25,270 nt of DNA from positions 1 through 25,270 of IMG/VR virus record IMGVR_UViG_3300049479_000361; one strand, written 5' to 3'. The notes under the pieces are model-generated. The model saw only the letters and a list, made by a program, of their open reading frames with translations. It was not told where the DNA came from and searched no databases. The DNA is from a virus. This document shows positions 14,515-22,370 of the stretch, in pieces. Position 1 is the stretch's first letter. Each line of letters starts with the position of its first letter. The position numbers and the translations under genes are program-made.

Positions 14515-15737
14515 AAACAAGAATCTACATTAAGCCTTTCATTGACGATGAAGGAAGCGCCTATGTTTCTGACTGGATAGAAATCACCGAAGACGTGATG
14601 GGTCTAGATAAACTCCAACAGCAATTAGACAACACTGAATTTGATATCGGAATTTTCAGAGCCGCCAATTGCAAAGTGAAATTGAGGAATGACCACGGTA
14701 GATACGGTGCAGTAAACACCATCGAATCGATTTTCAAATACCGGCGCGGCGGATCGAAAATGAGGGTCACATGGGAACCAGGGGATGACCCAATTTATTG
14801 CAATTTCTTTTTTGCCGGTGACCCTGACGCAATAGTCTCAGAAGAGGTCACGGCATTCGAAGGCATATTGGATGACACTCAAAGCAAAAGTCCAATTGAA
14901 GAACAGACAATTGATTTTCTCATCCAGGGCTATGAGAATTTGCTGGGCCAACTCAAGGTTCCTTTCTCGTCTATCTCAAACGGTGATTCATTTGAGTCGG
15001 TGATTTTCGCAATCGTTAATCAGGCGCCACTAAATTCTTTCGTCACCGTTTCTCTAGCAAATATCTCAGTCGGAATTTCGACAACCATCGACGATAAAAC
15101 TTCGCTGGAAAACAAGACTTGCCTAGAAGCCCTTAAGTCCATTCTTTTGGCTTCGTCATCGGTCCTTTATATTAAGGATAACGTTCTGTTTGTGAAGGCG
15201 AGAACGCCAGGAACCGATGATTCGTATACCTTTTATGGCTGGGCCTCTGAAAATGGCCCGGAAAATATTCTTGATATCGACGATTTCAGGCTTGGAGAAC
15301 AAAGAATTTTAAACTTCGTTACCTGGAAAGATACCAATCTTTTCGCCGAAGACACGACATCAATTCAAAAATATCAGTACCGCAAAAAAGAAGTGGAACT
15401 GGATATCATCACCAACACGACAAAAAGAAATTCTATTCTGACTACAATTAAAGATGAATACCGAGACCCCAAACGGGAATTTATTCTTAAGTGTTTTCTT
15501 GAACAGAAGACCCTAGAATTGTTTTTGTTGGACAAGGTGATTGTTGATTACCCGCCCGAATATGTGACGCGAGACGATGAAAACGTCGCAATTTACGGAA
15601 TCGGGCAATACGGAATTGATTATTATGCGGATGCGATCACGCGTCTTTCGATTGAATCAAGTGCAAGGTTTAAAATCATGAGTCGGAAGGTAGACTTCTT
15701 GGGTGGTTTCATCGAGTTTGGATTGAGGGAAATATGA
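14511..15737 (+). CDS. Probable tail hub / baseplate-like protein, 408 aa
   Basis: The start is TTG 14511, overlapping the previous stop as TTGA; no other start is near. The protein is beta-rich with a central segment CLEALKSILLASSSVLYIKD, then NVLFVKART, and IDFLIQGYENLLGQLKVPF further up. A 'phage tail hub' protein of gp27/Tal type has such an arrangement: two beta domains, and a helical insertion leading to 'L-a-y-r-dg-l-v'. No peptidase, lysozyme or signal peptide is seen. With its neighbour 13705-14514 it probably closes the tube end. The call rests on gene order and size; sequence evidence is weak. Confidence 0.5.
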   Translation: MKTRIYIKPFIDDEGSAYVSDWIEITEDVMGLDKLQQQLDNTEFDIGIFRAANCKVKLRNDHGRYGAVNTIESIFKYRRGGSKMRVTWEPGDDPIYCNFFFAGDPDAIVSEEVTAFEGILDDTQSKSPIEEQTIDFLIQGYENLLGQLKVPFSSISNGDSFESVIFAIVNQAPLNSFVTVSLANISVGISTTIDDKTSLENKTCLEALKSILLASSSVLYIKDNVLFVKARTPGTDDSYTFYGWASENGPENILDIDDFRLGEQRILNFVTWKDTNLFAEDTTSIQKYQYRKKEVELDIITNTTKRNSILTTIKDEYRDPKREFILKCFLEQKTLELFLLDKVIVDYPPEYVTRDDENVAIYGIGQYGIDYYADAITRLSIESSARFKIMSRKVDFLGGFIEFGLREI

Positions 15738-16627
15738 ACAAGAAAACTTTATTTTGGGCTGGTTTCACCGTCGCAATCATCCTGGTTATCCCAAGCGTCG
15801 TTCTGCCAGATACATCGACCTTATTCAGCGTTTCGGGCGGGCGCGTTCTCACATCGCACGTGAATCAATATTTCAACGCGTTGAAGCAAGACCTAGTTCC
15901 GAGAAACTCTGGCGGCGCCCCAACCAATCGGGCGGGAAGTCTCGGCACCTCGGCCTTTCGATGGTTTAAGGCTTTCATCGAAAGCGGTTATTGGGCGGCT
16001 GGTGACGTTAAGCTACACCATACTTTCAATGGCCTTAGGACTTGCGGCCAGGGGTGGATGCTTGCGGATGGACAGCAAGTCACTCAAGCAAATTACGATG
16101 CTCAGGCGGGATATTCTGCCGGTGATTGGGCGACGTATGTGGTTTCGTCTCCGTTGCTCAATAAATTCACCCCGAACATGACCGGTAGATATCCGGTGGG
16201 TTCTGCCACCACGACTCAAGATGGGAGTATCGCGATCACGGCTGTGGGTAACTCTGGAAACACGGTCAATCTTCAACATGGTCATGGAACCCATAGCCAC
16301 ACCGCTCCAGACCATGGCCATGTCTGGCTTTTAGATGGATTGATTGCCGGTACCGACAGCACGTTAAGGTACACCGGAACAAGTTTTGTGACTCAGAATT
16401 TCGCTGTTAAGACGAAGAACGCCGGACCTTTGGGAATTCAATCTTGTTCTGGAAGCGCGACTTGTTTGGGCGGGGCTGCCAGCAATAATTTTTATACCGG
16501 TGGCGCCCTCTACACGGCAGCCGGTTCTTCTACTAGCGCAAATTCGGTACCGAATGCTCTATCAACAACGCAAACGATTCAGCCTGATTCCATTCAGGTT
16601 CAATATTGCATCCGTATCATAGATTGA
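15734..16627 (+). CDS. Tail fibre with collar domain and N-terminal signal/anchor
   Basis: ATG 15734 overlaps the previous stop (ATGA). Residues 4-25 form a hydrophobic segment after two Lys (LFWAGFTVAIILVIPSVVLP), a signal peptide or anchor. Residues 40-85 carry a fibre-linker motif (SHVNQYFNALKQDLVPRNSG, then AGSLGTSAFRWFKAFI). Residues 105-160 match the phage collar domain: GWMLADGQQV, then LNKFTPNMTGRYPVGSA. At 182-196 lies HGHGTHSHTAPDHGH, three HxH pairs, the type that bind iron in T4 fibre tips. The C-terminal end is beta-rich. It should be a trimeric receptor-binding or tip protein; the hydrophobic N-terminus is the odd feature. Confidence 0.75.
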   Translation: MNKKTLFWAGFTVAIILVIPSVVLPDTSTLFSVSGGRVLTSHVNQYFNALKQDLVPRNSGGAPTNRAGSLGTSAFRWFKAFIESGYWAAGDVKLHHTFNGLRTCGQGWMLADGQQVTQANYDAQAGYSAGDWATYVVSSPLLNKFTPNMTGRYPVGSATTTQDGSIAITAVGNSGNTVNLQHGHGTHSHTAPDHGHVWLLDGLIAGTDSTLRYTGTSFVTQNFAVKTKNAGPLGIQSCSGSATCLGGAASNNFYTGGALYTAAGSSTSANSVPNALSTTQTIQPDSIQVQYCIRIID

Positions 16628-16636
16628 GGTTAATCA

Positions 16637-17092
16637 ATGCCAAGCATCGCGACATCTATCCCAATCAGGGTAAACGGCCAAAGAGTTTATGCCGGATGGT
16701 GGAACATCCTCAGGGAATGGTTAATCTATCTTTTTGGCGCCGGGGCAATACCTGAAACTGAGTTCACGTTACCTAATAATCAGGTCAGCGCGCTAGATGT
16801 GACCGGGCTCGTTTTTGACTCAGCATCTTTTCGTGGCTCTGTAATCGAATACGATATCTATCGAAAAACGGATACCGCTTCAAGCGAGGTTAGGGCTATC
16901 GGAGAAATTCGATTGGTGTGGCGTACCGAGACTTCTCTTTGGGAATTATTGGGTCCATCAGAAAGCGGAGACTTTACCGGAGTCACTTTTTCTGTGACTT
17001 CACTTGGCCAGGTTCAGGTGACTACAACAAACATTTCTGGCGCGAATTATATTGGTTCAATGAGATTTAGAGCGAGGACGTTCGATGTTTAA
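16637..17092 (+). CDS. Tail fibre-associated beta-sandwich protein, 151 aa
   Basis: ATG 16637 has GAGG seven bases upstream. The first 35 residues (SIPIRVNGQRVYAGWWNILR) look like an attachment segment. The rest is a beta domain: FTLPNNQVSALDVTGLVFDS, ASFRGSVIEYDIYRKTDTAS, EIRLVWRTETSLWELLG and VTFSVTSLGQVQVTTTNISG. I recognise 'NNQ-A-DVTGL-FD-----IEY-IYRKT' followed by 'VTFS-T--GQV-YT-TN' as a recurrent module of phage fibres. It lacks the signal peptide seen on its two fibre neighbours. The next gene starts 8 bases before its stop. Confidence 0.6.
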   Translation: MPSIATSIPIRVNGQRVYAGWWNILREWLIYLFGAGAIPETEFTLPNNQVSALDVTGLVFDSASFRGSVIEYDIYRKTDTASSEVRAIGEIRLVWRTETSLWELLGPSESGDFTGVTFSVTSLGQVQVTTTNISGANYIGSMRFRARTFDV

Positions 17093-19211
17093 AAAAATTC
17101 TCACGTTTGTTTTATTAATCCCATTAATTGCCGTTGGCGGAAAAACCGAAATAGGTGATTTCCAGGTTAGAAAAACCCCTGGCGCCCAGAACGGTTCGGC
17201 AATTTTTGAGGTGACCACAGACAATAAGGGCAGTCTTCCGGCGCCGCGATTAACTACCGCGCAACGAAACGCTATTACGAGCCCAGCCACTGGACTTCTT
17301 ATTTTCAATACCGATACCGGACAGTTCAACGTTTATAACGGAATAATATGGTCGGCAGTCGGCACCACTGGCGGTTCCAATCTTGGGATTAATTATATCG
17401 AGTCCTCAGACGCTGAAGCGACCATCGCCGGTTGGAATACCTACGCCGATGCGGCGGGGGCCCTACCAGTTGATTGCACTGGTGGTTCGCCGACGGTCAC
17501 ATTTGCTCAAAGCGGAACCTCACCGCTCCGGGGGTTAAATTCGTTCCTATTTACCAAGACCGCCGCAAACACTCAGGGTCAAGGTTTCAGCTATGATTTC
17601 ACGATAGCCTCTGCCGACAAAGCAAAGGTCTTGGGCATTGAATTTGAATATGAGGTCGCCAGCGGAACGTGGCAGGCCGGAAGCTCAAGTCAGGATTCTG
17701 ATTTGCAAGCCTACATTTATGACGTGACCAACGCCCAAGTAATTCAGCCGACGCCCTATAAAATTACCGGTGGCACTGGGAACAATCATAAATTTCAGAC
17801 CGAATTCCAAACGAACTCGAACTCGACTTCGTATCGACTTTGTATTCATAGTGCCACCACCAACGCCTCGGCATTCTCGATGCGGTTCGATACGGTTGTA
17901 GTGGGGCCAAACACCAAGCAGGTCGCGACGGTAATTTCCGATTGGGTTCCGTTCACGGTGACCCATAGCTGGCTAACCGACGTTACCGCCACGGGATATT
18001 ATAGGCAGGTAGGGGATTCAATTCAGGCAAGGTACTTTTTGAGCATGACCGGCAGTCCAACTGGTCCAGATCTCACGATTCAACTTCCGCCTGGCCTTTC
18101 CTTCGATTCGACTAAACTCATGAGTTCGAGTCAGGAATTGGTAGGTGGTGGGATACTGAACGATTCAGGTTCGACGCAATTCAAAATCCAAGCAGCCAAT
18201 CCCTCTGGGAATAGCTTCTCGGTTCTTTTGCCTACAGATATTACTGTCGGGATAGCATACACTTCAGCGGTAACTCCAATTGTCCCGGTTGTTTTGGTCG
18301 CTGGGGATTCGATCGCGATAGATATTTCAGCCCCGATTTCGGGTTGGTCATCGAGTGCGATAAAATCCCAAGACGCCGACACTCGCTCTGTTTTTGCGCT
18401 GGCAGGCGGAACCCCAGCATCTACTACAGCGAACAATCCAATCGTGTATGGAACCAGCTTAATTGATTCTCACACTCGGTATGATACGTCAGCGGGAACC
18501 TATCGATGCCCCTACTCTGGAACCTACCGTGTTAACACCGTTCAGAGGGCTACGAACACTTATACGGTGAGCATCTATCGAAACAATGTGATTGATTCGA
18601 CCGGGATTCTCGCGGCTGTGACAAGCGGATTGGGCTCGGGTAGCAAACTGATTTCTTGTAACGCTAATGACACCTTATTCATTGGTCCATCGGCTACAAC
18701 CGGAGCGTTTAGCGCTGGAAGCACGGTTAGTTTTGAATTGATTTCGAACCCAAGAATTATCTCCGCCTCTGAAGTAGTGGCGGCCAGGTATTCCAGCGCA
18801 AGCGGTCAGGTGATTGCAAACAATACTCTGACCACAATCAATTACAGCACTAGATTTTACGATACTCACGGCGCTGTCACTACCGGGGTTTCTTGGCGAT
18901 TCACTGCACCGATGGCTGGTAGATATAGCGTTTGCGTTCGGGCTACATTAAATGCTTCCGCTGGTTGGGCAGCGAATGAAAGGGCTTATATCCAGTTGGT
19001 GAAAAATGCTGGCGCTTATTCTTTGCTGGCTAACACAAACGGATTAACTGCAAACGAAATCAGGGTTCTTTCTGGGTGTGATGACGTAGAATTGTTGGCT
19101 GGTGAAACGGTGACTCCGCAAATATTCCAGAACAACGGTGCGGCGATAGCGCTTTCAACAAACGTAAATGAAAACAATATTTCCATAAGCAGAATTGGGG
19201 GAGTCGAATGA
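17085..19211 (+). CDS. Large multi-domain fibre with C1q-like domains and signal peptide
   Basis: ATG 17085 overlaps the previous gene by 8 bases, with GAGG upstream. Residues 1-17 (MFKKILTFVLLIPLIAV) form a signal peptide. Residues 45-95 carry a fibre motif: GSLPAPRLTTAQRNAITSPA, TGLLIFNTDTGQFNVYNG. Residues 100-278 look like a carbohydrate-binding jelly roll (AEATIAGWNTYADAAGALPV at its start). Residues 285-420 form another beta domain (GYYRQVGDSIQARYFLSMTG). Two C1q/TNF-like jelly rolls follow, about 432-555 and 562-706, each with a 'G-Y/W-C/F-P-SG-Y-V' core (CPYSGTYRVNTVQRA; FTAPMAGRYSVCVRA). The order suggests a long receptor-binding fibre. It could alternatively be a cell-surface protein displayed on the lysogen. 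Confidence 0.7.
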   Translation: MFKKILTFVLLIPLIAVGGKTEIGDFQVRKTPGAQNGSAIFEVTTDNKGSLPAPRLTTAQRNAITSPATGLLIFNTDTGQFNVYNGIIWSAVGTTGGSNLGINYIESSDAEATIAGWNTYADAAGALPVDCTGGSPTVTFAQSGTSPLRGLNSFLFTKTAANTQGQGFSYDFTIASADKAKVLGIEFEYEVASGTWQAGSSSQDSDLQAYIYDVTNAQVIQPTPYKITGGTGNNHKFQTEFQTNSNSTSYRLCIHSATTNASAFSMRFDTVVVGPNTKQVATVISDWVPFTVTHSWLTDVTATGYYRQVGDSIQARYFLSMTGSPTGPDLTIQLPPGLSFDSTKLMSSSQELVGGGILNDSGSTQFKIQAANPSGNSFSVLLPTDITVGIAYTSAVTPIVPVVLVAGDSIAIDISAPISGWSSSAIKSQDADTRSVFALAGGTPASTTANNPIVYGTSLIDSHTRYDTSAGTYRCPYSGTYRVNTVQRATNTYTVSIYRNNVIDSTGILAAVTSGLGSGSKLISCNANDTLFIGPSATTGAFSAGSTVSFELISNPRIISASEVVAARYSSASGQVIANNTLTTINYSTRFYDTHGAVTTGVSWRFTAPMAGRYSVCVRATLNASAGWAANERAYIQLVKNAGAYSLLANTNGLTANEIRVLSGCDDVELLAGETVTPQIFQNNGAAIALSTNVNENNISISRIGGVE

Positions 19212-19591
19212 ATCGCTATACAATTACAAATCTTCGAAATGGTTTGGTTTTCATGATCGACGCGGAAAGCGAGCCAGAACACCGGGAAGATTTTGGGACT
19301 TTGCCAGCGACAAAAATTTCTTCTGATTGTGATGAGTGGGAACTTCAAAACGGGACGGAAGTTAGCCCGGGGATATATGAAATCCCGCGTTCATATTCCA
19401 TCGAAGTTGAAGACCTATCGCAGCAAATTGAAGAACAACAAAATCAGGAATTGTTGCGACAGCAAAGAATCGATAGACTAAAGAACGTCGATATCAATTC
19501 TTTACCGCAAGACATCAGGCAATTTCTTGATGACGTTAGGCGAATAACACTCGAAACAATCGGAGAACCAGTTGAGGGAGAACAAGGTTAG
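19208..19591 (+). CDS. Hypothetical protein after the fibre, possible fibre assembly factor
   Basis: ATG 19208 overlaps the fibre stop (ATGA). Residues 1-55 are beta-like (MNRYTITNLRNGLVFMIDAE onward) with DEWELQNGTEVSPGIYEIPR, and residues 70-120 form a Gln-rich coiled coil (LSQQIEEQQNQELLRQQRID) with a short acidic tail. A small beta-then-coil protein just after a fibre gene fits a fibre-assembly chaperone in layout, but I see no family signature. It has no signal peptide, unlike the fibre. The next gene begins within its last 20 bases. Confidence 0.5.
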   Translation: MNRYTITNLRNGLVFMIDAESEPEHREDFGTLPATKISSDCDEWELQNGTEVSPGIYEIPRSYSIEVEDLSQQIEEQQNQELLRQQRIDRLKNVDINSLPQDIRQFLDDVRRITLETIGEPVEGEQG

Positions 19592-19823
19592 CTTTGAAAT
19601 GTTGTTCAAGGTTGGCGGTTCAGTTCTTGCTTTATTGCTCGGCGCCAATATTTATTTCGTGAAGCGTCTTGTCGATAGCGTCGATGAAATCCCATCGATG
19701 AAAGAAAAGTTGGTTCAGTTCGAACGCACCATGCCAAATTACACCGAATTGAGGGTTGAGGTGGCTGTGCTAAAATATGAAATCAAGGACCTTCGGGAAG
19801 AAATTAAGAGGATAAAAAAATGA
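19572..19823 (+). CDS. Membrane-anchored coiled-coil protein, probable lysis gene
   Basis: I prefer TTG 19572, with GGAG six bases upstream and 20 bases of overlap with the previous gene; ATG 19599 is the alternative. The 83-residue product has one transmembrane helix near the N-terminus (VGGSVLALLLGANIYFVKRL), then about 50 residues of heptad-like helix ending VLKYEIKDLREEIKRIKK. One membrane helix plus a coiled coil, at the head of the lysis cassette, fits an inner-membrane spanin, an XhlA-like holin partner or a holin regulator. No residues distinguish these. ATGA links it to the next gene. Confidence 0.55.
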   Translation: MRENKVSFEMLFKVGGSVLALLLGANIYFVKRLVDSVDEIPSMKEKLVQFERTMPNYTELRVEVAVLKYEIKDLREEIKRIKK

Positions 19824-20086
19824 GCAAGCAAATGAAAACGGTTGAGTATTCGAAAGAAATCGATGACGTGATGGGACTTTTTGTCGCGATTGTCGATAAC
19901 CGAAAAAAGAAAGAAGAACTCGCGAAACTTTTCGACGAACTTCTAGAAGCCGTGACCGGCATCGGCGAAATCGATGACGAGTTCATGGTTGATCGGAAGG
20001 TGGCACTACAAACCATCGGTTATCGAACCGGTGAATTGGTCGATGCATTCCTGCCCGCAAAAGCGGAAAAGCCTATTGAAGGCTGA
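19820..20086 (+). CDS. Hypothetical cytoplasmic protein in the lysis cassette, 88 aa
   Basis: ATG 19820 overlaps the preceding stop (ATGA). The product is helical and acidic: KTVEYSKEIDDVMGLFVAIV, NRKKKEELAKLFDELLEAV, and VALQTIGYRTGELVDAFLPA. 'EYSKEIDDV---V--IV' followed by 'ALQT-GYRTGEL-DA' is a sequence type I believe recurs in phage lysis regions, without known function. It has no membrane segment. Its stop and the next start overlap as TGATG. Confidence 0.5.
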   Translation: MSKQMKTVEYSKEIDDVMGLFVAIVDNRKKKEELAKLFDELLEAVTGIGEIDDEFMVDRKVALQTIGYRTGELVDAFLPAKAEKPIEG

Positions 20087-20976
20087 TGGAAAACAAGAAG
20101 CCATCGTATCAGTCTAAAACTCTCTGGTTCAATTTGTCGGGGCTCATCGCGTTTCAGGTTATATCGCGGTGGGTCCCTGACTTTTCAAAAGCAATTTGTG
20201 CAAACGAAGAACTGACTCTCACAATCGGAGTAATAATCGTGCAGGCAATTTTTCTGATTAACGCCCTATTGAGATTTGCCACAAAGGATAGGGTATCTTT
20301 CTTGGCGCTTCTTTTGCTGGTCGGTTGTAGTTCAGTTCCGCAAAAGCTAGACACCAATATTTTTTATCGGCGTGACCTTCCTATTTGCGAACAAGATTTT
20401 GGGTGTTTTGAAGGGATGGCCGTACTGCCAAAGAAAGATTTTTACAAATTCCAATTGTCTCCAAAGGGCGGGGCGGAGATTGATTTGTTCGTCGCTACTA
20501 CAGCACACCGCAACGACACGTTTGAGCCAACAAATAGCTCGTGGCTTTTCTGGAAAAAGAAAAATTCATACGAATATAAGTTCTCGCCAAATCCATCGAT
20601 TGAAGGTGACGGAGATTCGAATTTGGTTTTCCAAACATTCGAAAAGAAAAAGGGAAGGCATAGTTGGGCAATCATCTTGTTCCAGCACCCTAAATACCAA
20701 TTGCCTTATACGCTTTATTGCAATGGATACACGATTCGATTCGATGGGGTCGGTGGATGCCAAAGCAAGACTGGACTGAAGCAGGGAATCAAGTTCGAAG
20801 AACCTGTGGCAATCGAGTCTGACGCCAATTGTCCGGTTCCAAAAAAAGTGAATGATTTCTATGAATGGCCAATTGGTTACAAGGAATGTGGTTATACTTT
20901 CCGTAGTAAAAGCGGGAAGCTTGGGACCCTAATGACCGTCGGTTACAAAGGCGAATTAGTCAGAGAAACGGAGTAA
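20086..20976 (+). CDS. Holin-like membrane domain fused to a lipoprotein-like domain
   Basis: ATG 20086 overlaps the previous stop (TGATG). Residues 6-67 resemble two-helix phage holins: PSYQSKTLWFNLSGLIAFQV, and TLTIGVIIVQAIFLINALLR, then FATKD. Such N-termini normally end the protein. Here the frame continues into SFLALLLLVGCSSVP, a textbook lipobox with Cys81, and about 215 more residues. These contain five further Cys and a beta-rich body (EGMAVLPKKDFYKF, WAIILFQHPKYQLPYTLYCN, YKECGYTFRSKSGKLGTLMT). The second part may be an outer-membrane spanin-like or unrelated lipoprotein. An internal TTG at 20302 with a good binding site could make it separately. No homologue recognised for the C-terminal domain. 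Confidence 0.6.
   Translation: MENKKPSYQSKTLWFNLSGLIAFQVISRWVPDFSKAICANEELTLTIGVIIVQAIFLINALLRFATKDRVSFLALLLLVGCSSVPQKLDTNIFYRRDLPICEQDFGCFEGMAVLPKKDFYKFQLSPKGGAEIDLFVATTAHRNDTFEPTNSSWLFWKKKNSYEYKFSPNPSIEGDGDSNLVFQTFEKKKGRHSWAIILFQHPKYQLPYTLYCNGYTIRFDGVGGCQSKTGLKQGIKFEEPVAIESDANCPVPKKVNDFYEWPIGYKECGYTFRSKSGKLGTLMTVGYKGELVRETE
20284..20304 (+). promoter_or_regulatory. Candidate internal ribosome binding site and TTG start
   Basis: AAGGATAGGG at 20284-20293 stands 8 bases before an in-frame TTG at 20302. Starting there gives MALLLLVGCSS, a compact lipoprotein signal, and a 224-residue lipoprotein ending at 20976. The same bases encode the holin-to-lipoprotein junction of the longer frame, so holin and lipoprotein could be made from nested frames. 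Confidence 0.45.
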
Positions 20977-20978
20977 TC

Positions 20979-21191
20979 ATGACCGGAATTATCGCGGCAA
21001 TCATTCCAATTGCTCTAGAACTCATTGGATATTTTTTAAAAAAGAATTCAGATAACGAAAAAATGGCTGAGGCTTTTTTTCAATGGGTCGAAAAAATTCA
21101 AGATGAATACCTGATGTCGGCCAATATGCGGGACAGGGCAAAAGAACGGATGAAGAAAATCACCGAAAAACCTTTTGTTGAATCGCCGTGA
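20979..21191 (+). CDS. Small membrane protein before the endolysin, 70 aa
   Basis: ATG 20979 lies two bases after the previous stop, with ACGGAG upstream. Residues 3-20 (GIIAAIIPIALELIGYFL) are one transmembrane helix; the remainder is a charged amphipathic helix (EKMAEAFFQWVEKIQDEYLM, then MRDRAKERMKKITEKPF). Beside an endolysin this could be a holin, a holin partner or an inner-membrane spanin whose helix meets the lipoprotein encoded upstream. I cannot choose among them. It overlaps the endolysin start as GTGA. Confidence 0.55.
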   Translation: MTGIIAAIIPIALELIGYFLKKNSDNEKMAEAFFQWVEKIQDEYLMSANMRDRAKERMKKITEKPFVESP

Positions 21192-21622
21192 TAAATGAAC
21201 CAATCTTTCATTATGCTATCTCGCTTGTCGGGAAACCTTATCGTTGGGGCGGATCGAACGCCCTTATTGGATTTGACTGTTCTGGGCTCGTCCTTGAATT
21301 GCTTGCGGCACAAGGGAAATGGAATCATCGGCAAGACGCCAGTTCCCAAGGTATATACGACCATTTCAAAAACTCTTCGAACGGTGAAACAAAGGGGTTT
21401 GGAACTCTTTATTTCTACGGAAAATCGATAAAACAAATCACCCATATTGCGTTCGGTCTCGATGATAAGACAATGATTGAGGCTGGTGGTGGCGATTCAA
21501 CAACGGTCAGCGAGACGGCAGCCAGAGAGCGTGGGGCAGTCGTGAGGCTAAGGCCGTGGAATTATCGAAGGGATTTAGTGGCGTTTCTCAATCCCAATTC
21601 ATTGGTAATCCAAACTCTCTGA
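21188..21622 (+). CDS. NlpC/P60 endolysin
   Basis: GTG 21188 overlaps the previous stop (GTGA). The 144-residue protein carries the NlpC/P60 core: GKPYRWGGSNALIGFDCSGL with catalytic Cys31, then QITHIAFGLDDKTMIEAGGG with His86 and a Glu at about 98 in the third polar position. These enzymes cut peptide bonds in the stem peptides of peptidoglycan. There is no signal peptide, so it depends on the neighbouring membrane proteins to reach the wall. It is the last gene of the rightward lysis cassette and its final 35 bases overlap, tail to tail, the reverse-strand VRR-NUC gene. Confidence 0.88.
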   Translation: MINEPIFHYAISLVGKPYRWGGSNALIGFDCSGLVLELLAAQGKWNHRQDASSQGIYDHFKNSSNGETKGFGTLYFYGKSIKQITHIAFGLDDKTMIEAGGGDSTTVSETAARERGAVVRLRPWNYRRDLVAFLNPNSLVIQTL

Positions 21623-21932
21623 GGGCATGACGCATCTCGGAACGCGACCTGGCCGATGCCCAAAATATTCCTTGGCGCTCGCACTGCCCCTTAAATTCAA
21701 TCTGTTCCTTCGAAAACACTCCACCCTTTGGCTTTTTCAATTCAATGAAGGCACATCTTCCGCGATGAAAGACCACTAAATCAGGCATCCCGGCGTTTGG
21801 GTTTTTGACCATCTTGCCGCGATGCAGCCTGCCACCCATGTAAATTCTTTTCCAGAAAATGATTCCCAACCGTTGTAAAATATCTAGGTCGGCTCGGCAT
21901 TCATCGAAAACTTCGCTTTCTGACTTGTCCAT
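21588..21932 (-). CDS. VRR-NUC domain nuclease, 114 aa
   Basis: The reverse-strand ATG is at 21930-21932. The core reads NPNAGMPDLVVFHRGRCAFI then ELKKPKGGVFSKEQIEF: Gly48-x2-Asp51, Glu64-x-Lys66 and Gln77, the PD-(D/E)xK active site of VRR-NUC. These stand-alone phage nucleases are thought to act on branched or replication-intermediate DNA, and could have a role in packaging or homing. It is antisense to all surrounding genes: its 3' end overlaps the endolysin and its start faces a fibre cassette across 36 bases. That suggests insertion as a separate unit. Confidence 0.85.
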   Translation of the reverse strand: MDKSESEVFDECRADLDILQRLGIIFWKRIYMGGRLHRGKMVKNPNAGMPDLVVFHRGRCAFIELKKPKGGVFSKEQIEFKGQCERQGIFWASARSRSEMRHALREFGLPMNWD

Positions 21933-21968
21933 TGTTACGATATAAAAAGTTCCATCTTTGGGGGAAAA

Positions 21969-22370
21969 ATGAAAATCAAATTGGCCTTCCTATTCCTGGT
22001 AACCATCCAGGCAATCGCTTTTTGCAGCGTCTACTCAATTCAGCAAACTCCAATGGCAACTCAACAATCGGTGAAAATCGATGCCTCGGTCAACAACATA
22101 CCAGATGCGTTTGACGCCACGGCTGGCAGTCAGGTGATGACGGTTTCATTGAGCGGACAGCAATGCATTTTAGTGAAGAACATCACTTCAACAATGATAA
22201 GTTATGTCAGCGCAGATTCCGTTCCCAGCGCCTCGACGACCGAAAGATTTTATGTTCCTGCGAATACCTACGAGGAACGTTGCTCAACTGCGATTAAATC
22301 AAAAATCTACATTCAATCAGAAGGTGGGTCCGATATCACCTCTGGAACCGTCACGGTGGGCGTATGGTAA
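21969..22370 (+). CDS. Small beta protein with signal peptide, second fibre cassette
   Basis: ATG 21969 has GGGGGAAA upstream. Residues 1-20 (MKIKLAFLFLVTIQAIAFCS) are a signal peptide; the Ala-Phe-Cys end might even be a weak lipobox. The mature part is beta-rich: GSQVMTVSLSGQQCILVKNI, TTERFYVPANTYEERCSTAI, and SKIYIQSEGGSDITSGTVTV. 'C-LVKN' followed by 'VPA-TYEE' resembles small phage decoration or tail accessory proteins, and recalls the signal-bearing beta protein at 10751 in layout. It starts a three-gene block, so it may be the first gene of its own transcript. Confidence 0.55.
   Translation: MKIKLAFLFLVTIQAIAFCSVYSIQQTPMATQQSVKIDASVNNIPDAFDATAGSQVMTVSLSGQQCILVKNITSTMISYVSADSVPSASTTERFYVPANTYEERCSTAIKSKIYIQSEGGSDITSGTVTVGVW

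Noticed and set aside
21933-21968. TATAAA-like box before the second fibre cassette
   Set aside because: A TATAAA is at 21941 but no acceptable -35 box is found at proper spacing, so no promoter is claimed, though one would be expected here.
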